Assembly (NCBI GenBank): GCA_963921195.1
Contig: OY992536.1
Location: 289,869,530-289,933,529 of the forward strand
Direction: 5' to 3'
Source of the DNA: Pegoplata infirma
Taxonomy: Eukaryota > Arthropoda > Insecta > Diptera > Anthomyiidae
Length of the DNA: 64,000 bases
In this document: piece after piece, positions 56,638 through 64,000 of the stretch
How the letters are laid out: the number at the start of each line of letters is the position of its first letter
Numbering within the stretch: the first letter of the stretch is position 1
The notes under the pieces: model-generated
Told to the model about the DNA's origin: nothing
Seen by the model: the letters and a program-made list of their open reading frames with translations, nothing else
Database searches by the model: none
Position numbers and translations under genes: made by a program

Positions 56638-56905
56638 ATTGATGAAAAAAAAAAATTTGGTGAAAAAATTGATTAAAACAAAATTGAATAAGAAAATATT
56701 ATCAACAAAAAAACAAAACAGAAATTTTATGAAATAAAAATTTGATGAAAAAAATTGATGACAAAAATAAAAATTTGATGAAAAAAAAAAAATTGATGAA
56801 ACAAAAAAAAATTTTATGAAAAAAAAATTTTGTGATAATAAAAAAAATCGATGAAAAATACTTTGATGACAAAAAACAATTTATAAAAAAAAATTTTTTT
56901 GTTGA
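56638..56905. repeat. (ATTGATGAAAAAAAA)n array
   Basis: Degenerate ATTGATGAAAAAAAA units running straight from the end of the mini-me-like element into the next CACCAG repeat, as at 20.5-20.9 kb. Confidence 0.8.
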
Positions 56906-57115
56906 AAAATAATTTTGTTACGTTTTATTCAGCAGCTGGTGAAAAACGGGTTTATTCCCTAGCAGGTGAATTGTTATCCAAGTTATGAAAATGAAACAGT
57001 AATTCTTATTTTGTTTTTTGTTAGTCGGTTTATATAGTCAAACTGAGATTTCGTCCTGCATCATTTTTAAAATTAGACAGCAGCCTAAAAGCATTATCAT
57101 GTTAAAATATCCGAG
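56906..57115 (+). repeat. CACCAGCTGGTG-family dispersed repeat
   Basis: TTTATTCAGCAGCTGGTGAA, AAACGGGTTTATTCCCTAGC, TATAGTCAAACTGAGATTTC, end GCATTATCATGTTAAAATAT. One base change breaks the first palindrome. Followed by eroded minisatellite. Confidence 0.78.
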
Positions 57116-58261
57116 CACAAAATAGTTTTTTCCAGGAAATATGTCTTATAATTTGAAACCTTTTTTGTAGGAAAAAGGCCTTAGAATCTGAGATTTTCCT
57201 AAGGAAAAAAGTGTCTCAGAAAATGATACTTTTTCTTTAGAGAAAATGGCTCAGAATCTCAAATAGCTCTTCATTAAGGTAGAGAAATTTGCAAAACTGA
57301 GTTTGATCTCTGTAAAAAATGTTTTCAGAATTGATTTATCTCAATAGAAAAGTGTTTTGGTGACGGAAGACTTTTTTGCCCAAAAAATATTTCAAAATCC
57401 GAGCATTTATCAAAGAAAAGCGTTTTTAGAGTGTGCGAATTTTTTATAGGAAAAAAATATAAATAGTAAATAATTTTAACTATTTAATAATTTTGGATAG
57501 TTCGATACATTTCAAACGGGTCCTCAAAATATAATAAAAAAAACTGAAAAGTTGGGAAAATAAACAAAAAATCTTTAAAGTTTTTAATTTTGCATGGAAT
57601 GACGATCAGTTTACTTCAATAAAAATATGCTTATATTCTCGTTAAATAAGAATATTCAGAGCACATATTTTTGGCCCATATTATTTTCTCTAAATAACAA
57701 TTTTCTATGGAATTCCTTATTTATATACATGTGCTTGACTATGCATCTGTTTTTGTTTTTATTGCTAAACAAAAAGTGCAACATATTAAGTCCTCCTCTT
57801 CTATATTCTATTTTTTTTTTTATTTAAAGTACTTTAGAGTACAACACATACACATAATTTTACTATAAAACAGCTGTTACTTGAAAACACTTTTGCGAAG
57901 GCACGAACTTGTGTCATGTACACGTACGTTACATGAACAAACATATACATTTATCCAAACACTCACGTACACACACACAAACAGACAGGAAAATGGACAT
58001 ATTTTTTGTTTTACATGTGTTTAGTTAAAAACTCATACATACACCGGTAGTTATAAGATATTTTAAGTTAGTAAGTTTAAATTATAACAAATAAATTTAT
58101 AAATTTTATAGCATATTTATGTTTGCAAAAATTTAATATCAATATTATTTAATATGTATTTATGTATTAATTCTATGGAAAAGCATAATAATATTTACAC
58201 TAAAATTTCAATAACGCGGAGAAAACTTTGATTTTCTCAAAAGTCCCACAGTTCCACATCT
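57116..58261. other. Eroded minisatellite, then unique DNA; no gene
   Basis: 57116-57440 has CTTAGAATCTGAGATTTTCC-type remains of the 37-bp repeat. From about 57600 to 58260 the sequence is unique and AT-rich, with ACACACACAAACAGACAG near 57970. The frame at 57627-57827 is unrecognised. Confidence 0.5.
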
Positions 58262-58309
58262 GGCGTATACTTGTTATAATGTTTTAGAGCAACATAACAA
58301 GTATTCGCC
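58262..58309 (+). other. Compact hairpin in unique DNA
   Basis: GGCGTATACTTGTTAT (58262-58277) and ATAACAAGTATTCGCC (58294-58309) pair with one mismatch, and GTT/AAC extends the stem inward, leaving a loop of roughly 10 nt. Looks like a short microRNA-type hairpin or a tiny inverted repeat. No copy elsewhere in the window was noticed. Confidence 0.55.
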
Positions 58310-58639
58310 TAGGGTAATAGACTAATTTGTTGGATAAAGAGATTTATCGTGAATTTAGGCATTCTGCGTCATACACCTCCATAATTTACTGTGTAGCAAA
58401 TAAACCAAATTAATTTGAAACATTAATATGTACTTTCACCTACAAGATATTAACGTTTAAATGAATTCTTGGAATTATTAATAGAAATTTAAATTAATCT
58501 GCTTAGATTTAATTTAAAATGCAATCATAAAGAGTGAATTTGTGAATATGTTATTAGGCAATTAAAGTAAAATGTGCGGTTTTAAATGAGCTTTTATTCA
58601 TAGAAAATACATTCTTTATGAAAAATGCTTTATAATTTT

Positions 58640-59458
58640 TCTTTACGAATGTCTCAGAAACTGAGACGTTTTCTATATAGAAAAAAACTTTTCTATATAG
58701 AAAAAAATTTTGAGAATCTGAGACTTTTTCTAATAATATCAAAAACTGAGAATCTAAGACACTGAGTTTATTAGAAAAATCTTAGAAACTGAGACTTTTT
58801 CTATATTGAACACATGTGTTAGAATCTGGGACTTTTTCTATATAAAAAAATTCTATCAATCTGAAACTTTTTCTATACTTATAACAAATATTTCTCAGAG
58901 TCTGACTTTTTCTATAAAGTCTCAGATTTTTCCTTAAAGAAAAAATGTATCAGAATCTGAGACTAAAAAATGACTCAGAATATAGAAAAACTGTCGCAGA
59001 ATCTAAGACTTTTTCTATATAGAAAACTGTCGCAGAATCTGAGACTTTTTCTAAATAGAAAAAGTGACGCAGAATCTGAGACTTTTTCTATATAGAAAAA
59101 ATGTATCAGAATCTGCGACTTTTTCTAAAGAGAAAAACAATATGTATTCAAAAAGTCTCAGAATATGAGACTTTTTCTATATAGAACAAATGTCGCAGAA
59201 TATAAGACTGTTAAAAAAAAATCTCAGAATCTGAAACATTTTCTATATAGAAAAAATGTCTCAGAATCTGAGACTTTTTCTATACAGAAAAAATGTTTAA
59301 AAATCTAAAACTTTTTTTATATAGAAAAAAATTTCTCAAAATCTGAGACTTTTTCTATATAGAAACAATGTCTCAGAATCTGAAAATTTTTCTATATAAA
59401 AAAATGTCATAAGATCTGAATCTTTTTCATATAGAAAAATGATTTTTCTATATAGAAA
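58640..59458. repeat. 37-bp double-palindrome minisatellite, block 3
   Basis: Units of GACTTTTTCTATATAGAAAA, AATGTCTCAGAATCTGA, well preserved from about 59000. Ends at TATATAGAAA directly before the ACAAGTAG start of the next mini-me-like element. Confidence 0.92.
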
Positions 59459-60142
59459 CAAGTAGAAAAGTTAAATTCGACTTCGATTTTTGTAAAAAAA
59501 AAAAATAATTTTTTTTTGAGTGTAAAATTTTTTTTGAGTGTAAAATTTTTTTCGAGTGTAATTTTTAAGTTACCAATGCTTTTAAAACAAAACAAGTTTA
59601 AAAAGCATTGCTATAAAACTAAACATGTTTGAAAAGCATTGCAAAGTTACCACCAATGCTTTTTAAACTTGTTTACCATGTGGCATTTAAGATGAACCCA
59701 ATCTGAAATTCGAGGTTTTGCTTATAACTTTTGAACCACTGGATTGATTGAGCTGAAATTCAATACCAATCAGACCTGGGGAACGGGAAATAAAGATGCC
59801 ACGTTTTATAAGTCTCATTATTGTCTTTCGAAAGTTATCGTGTTTTTTATCTCGCAAATTCGCGAAAACCCCCTTCAGAAATTTACTTTTTTGCTCATAA
59901 CTTTTTAACTACTGGACCGATTTGGCTGGATTGCAATACAAACCTGACCAGGTAAATGGCCAAGATATATGTCAATATATATCCCTTTCAAAAGTTAGCG
60001 TGTTTTCAACGGACAGACAGACAGACGGACGGACGGACATCGCTAGATCGACTTAAAATCGATCAAGGATCATGAATATATATACTTTATGGGGTCCTCG
60101 ACCATATTATATAACCCTCTATCACTAGAGTGGATGGTATAA
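59459..60142 (+). mobile_element. Mini-me-like element, subfamily 1, short form
   Basis: Starts ACAAGTAGAAAAGTTAAATT, TCGACTTCG, with the CCGAATC part lost, then (GAGTGTAAAATTTTT)n, two TTTTGAACCACTGG-type phrases, the GACAGACAGACGGACGGACG tract, CATCGCTAGATCGACTT, and TATCACTAGAGTGGATGGTA. About 684 bp. Confidence 0.82.
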
Positions 60143-60722
60143 AAAATGTCTGAGAATCTGACACTTTTCAATATAGAAAAAATGTCTCAGAATGTGAGAC
60201 TTTTTCTATAGAGAAAAAATATCTTAGAATCTGAGACTTTTTCTATATAGAAAAAATATCTCAGAATCTGACACTTTTTCTATATAAAAAAAGTGTCTAA
60301 GAATCTGAGACTTTTTCTCATATTCTGAGATAGAAAAAATTTCTCAGAATCTAAGACTTTTTGTAAACAGAAAAAATTTCTCTTAATTTGAGACTTTTTT
60401 ATGTAGAAAAATATTCGACAATCTGAGACGTTTTCTATATAGAAAAAATGTCTCAGAATCTGAGACTTTTTCAATATAGAAAAAATGTCTTAGAACCTGA
60501 GACTTTTTCTATATAGAAAAAATGTCTCAGAATCTGAGACTTTTTCTAGAAAAAATGTATCAGAATCTAAGACTTTTTCTATATAGAAAAAATGTCTCAG
60601 AATCTGAGACTTTTTCTATATAGACAAAATGTCTTAGAATCTAAGACTTTTTCTATATAGAAAAATCGTCTCAGAATCTGAGACTTTTTCTATATAGAAA
60701 AAATGTCTCAGAATCTGAGACT
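60143..60722. repeat. 37-bp double-palindrome minisatellite, block 4
   Basis: Most regular block: consecutive ATGTCTNAGAA starts are 37 bp apart (for example 60486 and 60523). Each unit joins GTCTCAGAATCTGAGAC to TTTTTCTATATAGAAAAA, two palindromes back to back. Confidence 0.93.
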
Positions 60723-61850
60723 TTTTCTATATAGAAACAAGTAGAAAATTTAAATTCGACTTGGCCGAATCTATGAATACCCTCCACAATATTAACCTAG
60801 TTATAGATTAAAAATAATGTACTCATTTGCAAATTTGTTTTGCCATCATATATTAATGCGTAATTTTAAGTCTCAACCATATAAAAAACCACGTGTACAT
60901 ACATACAACCATTCATACATATTTGTTACTTTTATTAATATAAACAACAACAAACATATGGCAACTCCTTTTTAGTTATTATTTAAACAAAAACAACAAC
61001 TATAAAATGGCCGTATACATAAAATGCCGTTTATACATAAAATTGCGTTGTTTATATTGAAACTCACCTCAATATATTGACATACAACAACAACAAAAAA
61101 CTAACCGTTTTTTTCTGACTACACCACAATAACAACGATAATACAATTGCAATCAAATAAAAAAAATGAAATTTATTAAAACTCATCTTAAATTGCTTAT
61201 AACTTTTTAACCGCTGAACCGATTTTGCCATATTTAGTACCAAAATGATCAGAAATATGTCCAGAACAATAAAATAAGTACCTATTTCAAATTCCATCCA
61301 AATATGTTTACTATTAGTCGAGATAAAGCATTTTAAAAATTTTGGGTTACACTACAGGTGCCACGCCCCATTGTCCAACTCCGCCCACATTTCGTGTGTA
61401 GGTTAGAAATGATAAAACAATAACCTTGACCAATTTTTGTTCATATTCATTCAACAGATGTCAAGTTATAGCATTTTTATTGTGTGAAATGCCCAAATAT
61501 TTTAGAGGTACCGTTACCTTTTCACTCATAACTTTTGAACCACTTGACCGATTTGGCTGAAATGCAATACCAACCTGACCAGGCGAATGACAAATATATA
61601 TGCCAAACTTCAGTAGCTTCTGTAAAGCCTTTTAAAAGTTAGCGTGTTTTCTACGGACGGACAGACAGACAGACAGACGGACGGACGGACGGACGGACGG
61701 ACGGACGGACGGACATCGCTAGATCGACTTAAAATCGATCGAGGATCATGAATATATATACTTTATGGGGTCCTAGACCAATATTTCGATGTGTTACAAA
61801 CGGAATGACAAACTTATATATACCCTCTATCACTAGAGTGGAGGGTATAA
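60723..61850 (+). mobile_element. Mini-me-like element, subfamily 1, long GGAC tract
   Basis: Starts ACAAGTAGAAAATTTAAATT, CTTGGCCGAATCTATGAATA, CCCTCCAC; ends TATCACTAGAGTGGAGGGTA, TAAAAA. Carries the longest GACA/GGAC microsatellite of the window at about 61655-61715. The middle (60790-61190) does not match the other copies and may be another insertion. It provides the intact TA site interrupted at 35454. Confidence 0.82.
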
Positions 61851-62042
61851 AAATGTCTCAGAATATGACACTTTAGAAAAAATGCCTCAGAATCTGAGAC
61901 TTTTTCTATATAGAAAAAATGTCTCAGAATCCGTGAATTTTTCTATGTCTCAGAATCTGAGACTTTTTTTATTTAGAAAAAATGTCTCAGAATCTGAGAT
62001 TTCTTCTATATTTCAGAATCTGAGATATTTTCTAAATAGAAA
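61851..62042. repeat. 37-bp double-palindrome minisatellite, block 5
   Basis: ATGTCTCAGAATCTGAGAC and TTTTTCTATATAGAAAAA units, some shortened. Confidence 0.85.
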
Positions 62043-62520
62043 AAATGCTCTTTCTCTTTTTTTTAAAGAAATAATGGCAAATAAAGATTTTTTAAAAACT
62101 TCATACAAAAATATATTTTTTAAAATTTTTGATAGTGATCCCCAGATTTCGTCTATTTTGCTTTATCTCTTGCTTTTAAGAAAATAGTGGCAAATAATGA
62201 TTTTATAAAAATTTTCCCAAAAATAGATTTTTGAAATTTTTTTAGTGATCCCCAAATTTCGTCTATTTTGCTGTATCTCTTTTTTTAAAGAAATAATGGC
62301 AAATAAAGATTTTTTAAAAAATTTCATACAAAAATAGATTTTTTAAAATTTTTGATAGTGATCCAAAGATTTCGTCTATTTGGCTTTATCTCTTTTTTTA
62401 AGGAAATAATGGCAAATAAAGATTTTATAAAAATTTTCACAAATATAGATTTTTTGAAATTTTTGATAGTGATCCCAGATTTCGTTTATTTTGTTTTATC
62501 TCGTTTTTTAAAGAAATAAT
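62043..62520. repeat. About 111-bp tandem repeat, 4 copies
   Basis: AAGAAATAATGGCAAATAAA or variants begin near 62067, 62178, 62288 and 62401, each followed by TTTTTGATAGTGATCC and AGATTTCGTCTATTTTGC. A partial fifth copy ends at AAGAAATAAT, where the next element begins. Confidence 0.88.
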
Positions 62521-62960
62521 GGGTGATTCCATGTCAAACCGCACAGAAAACTGTGATTTTCGGATTTGTCACCTCCGATTTTAATGAAATTCGCCAAAAA
62601 TATTTCACATGCGTTGTTTTCATATTATGATTACCTTACAGGCTCCAACAATTTTTAGTTTTCGAAATATGGCGTCTTGAAAGTTGGCAAAAACGTCAAA
62701 TTTTCAATAAGGTGCACATACAAAGTCACCCATAACTTTAAAACTATAGAACCCTCAATAACCAAATAGGTACCATTTGAAAGCTGAAAGGATTACCTTA
62801 AAAGTGACATGCACAATTTTTTCTTGTAATGAAAGGTCAAAGGTCATATTTCAATGTCTAATGTTCAAAGACCTATATCTCAAAATCCGATATTTTTTAA
62901 ATTCTCAAAAAAATATATGATAACAACCAAGTCTTTCCTTACATTTGTATCAAAATTTCA
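62521..62960 (+). mobile_element. Element terminus GGGTGATTCCATGTCAAACC
   Basis: Begins abruptly inside the 111-bp repeat with GGGTGATTCCATGTCAAACC. The GATTCCA/GCATTCCA word is shared with the foldback termini at 40836 and 63673. Contains AAAACTGTGATTTTC. Its right end could not be placed; homology to a transposon family is not established. Confidence 0.4.
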
Positions 62961-63540
62961 AGGTGGACACTAAACGTGAGATCAAATACATTTGATTTCC
63001 TTGCATTCATGAGTTATATGAGTTGTGTACTTTTATTTTACTGTTGAATGAGTTTTTGTGTGAGTAGAGCAAATGATTTTTAATAACAAAACAGATAATT
63101 ACTCTATTTGTTTAGCAAATGCTTGTGAGTAAAGAGTTAAAGAGATAAAAAATACTCACGGAAAAACCACCCAAATATAGAGTAATGCATTCATGTGTTT
63201 TGAAAGTTAATATTGTGTTGAATGACATGAATTATCTGAATGATTCAAATGATTTTGCCAACAAATAAATACAAATCAGACAAATTTTAAAACACATTAA
63301 AAAAAAAAAAGCTGAAATATAAGGGAAAAAAACTAAAGCAATGCAGAATATTACAAAAATCGAAAATTGTGAAAAAAAAAAAAATAAAAAATTATAAGCA
63401 TAAGTAAAGTGTTGTTGGTTAAATACAATTCATATAAATTTCACGGCATTTAATTTGTAAAAACAACAACAAGAAAACATTCTTGTTATTAGTTTGCAAA
63501 CTATTAATAAGTATGCATTGCTAACGGGAAATTTAACTAA
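62961..63540. other. No gene; AT-rich
   Basis: ATGAGTT/GAGTGA-type words near 63000-63140 but no boundary or frame supported. Confidence 0.45.
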
Positions 63541-63638
63541 CTACAGACGACGCAACATTATGTACAATATGATATTATATTGATGGTGTGTGGGTAAGAT
63601 TGACCATTGTACAATCGTCAATATTGCGTCGTCTGTAG
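63541..63638. repeat. 98-bp inverted repeat
   Basis: CTACAGACGACGCAA (63541-63555) and TTGCGTCGTCTGTAG (63624-63638) are perfect complements, and TGTACAAT words pair further in. The frame crossing it at 63590-63805 is not recognisable. Confidence 0.85.
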
Positions 63639-63672
63639 GTACCGTAAGAGGCAGTGGTCATTGTTCATCACA

Positions 63673-63724
63673 ATATGCATATGGGGCATTCCAATTCAAA
63701 TCGGACACTTTGAATATTTTTTTA
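63673..63724. mobile_element. Terminus of the 40836-type foldback family
   Basis: ATATGGGGCATTCCAATTCA, AATCGGACACTTTGAATATT matches the first 45 bp of the palindrome at 40836, then joins a mini-me-like fragment. Confidence 0.7.
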
Positions 63725-63810
63725 CCCTCCAACTACAGTATGGGGGTATACTCACTTTGTCATTCCGTGTGTAACGCATCGAAATATCGGTCGGGGACCC
63801 CATAAAGTAT
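63725..63810 (-). mobile_element. Mini-me-like 3' fragment, subfamily 1
   Basis: TACCCTCCAACTACAGTATG, GGGGTATACTCACTTTGTCA, GTGTGTAACGCATCGAAATA, CCCCATAAAGTATATA: reverse complement of the last roughly 85 bp of the 18141 element. The GTCY tract is absent. Confidence 0.8.
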
Positions 63811-64000
63811 ATATGGGGCATTCCAGGCCAAATCACTCACTTTTAGACCCGACCCCTTTCGAATTATTTTATTTTTGGATATGTTTTAGTACTTATTAAA
63901 TGCAACTTGGACACCAATTTTCAGCCTATTATTTCAAGATGGTGTTGAGTAATCAATTTTTCAAAATGGCGATTTTCTCAAAAAAATTAAAAAAAATTAA
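63811..64000. mobile_element. Foldback-type terminus, runs off the window
   Basis: ATATGGGGCATTCCAGGCCA, AATCACTCACTTTTAGACCC: the terminal 15 bp are those of the 40836 family but the rest differs, so this is a related family cut by the window end. Confidence 0.5.

Noticed and set aside
61655..61715. GACA/GGAC repeat as a stand-alone microsatellite or CRISPR-like array
   Set aside because: It is the usual internal GTCY tract of a mini-me-like element; there are no spacers.

Overview
This 64-kb window looks like intergenic or deep-intronic DNA from a fly, probably a higher dipteran. The sequence is strongly AT-rich and full of poly-A/T tracts. It carries many copies of a repeat with (GGAC/GACA)n and TATATA tracts resembling the dipteran mini-me/DINE-1 elements. 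I find no convincing protein-coding gene, no rRNA and no intact tRNA. All long open frames are chance frames in AT-rich or repetitive DNA, and several occur in mirrored or tandem copies because the DNA itself is palindromic or duplicated. The window is best read as a layered deposit of non-autonomous mobile elements and satellites.

Layout. 1-4.7 kb: a truncated foldback element split by a hAT-like MITE, an (ATTGATGAAAAAAA)n array, and a solo copy of a hammerhead-bearing repeat. 4.7-11.3 kb: a satellite field with a monomer of about 146 bp, split by two TA-flanked MITEs and a hAT-like MITE. It contains a very uniform 16-bp array of about 84 copies, each with TATAAAAGG. The 7751-11294 part is an insertion whose empty site survives near 30.4 kb. 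11.3-13.4 kb: a CTCGAG-ended palindromic repeat and a small MITE with its empty site. 13.4-16.6 kb: a 3.2-kb palindrome made of two inverted foldback elements. 16.6-32.7 kb: dispersed repeats, mini-me-like elements, MITEs and some unique DNA. 33.1-34.3 kb: a 441-bp unit repeated 2.66 times, each repeat carrying a hammerhead-ribozyme-like core. 34.7-38 kb: a 37-bp double-palindrome minisatellite interrupted by a mini-me-like element that itself holds a MITE and a smaller palindrome. 38-51.5 kb: foldbacks, including a 1.96-kb near-perfect palindrome, MITEs and nested insertions. 51.5-62.5 kb: repeated alternation of the 37-bp minisatellite with mini-me-like elements, one of which contains a 1.6-kb element with a 5-bp target duplication. 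62.5-64 kb: termini of further foldback families.

No pathway or operon is present. The most notable candidate system is the tandem 441-bp hammerhead repeat at 33132-34306, with a related solo copy at 2791-3046. A CUGANGA core, a GAAA box, a self-complementary ACCGGU stem III and a paired stem I are all in the right order, and the array is bordered by a 5-bp direct repeat. This is the architecture expected of a metazoan retrozyme or the terminal repeat of a Penelope-like element. The fold was derived by eye; activity is untested, and one stem II pair is non-canonical.

All coordinates of element ends were read by eye. Where target-site duplications or empty sites are quoted they are visible in the sequence. 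Family names are inference unless stated.
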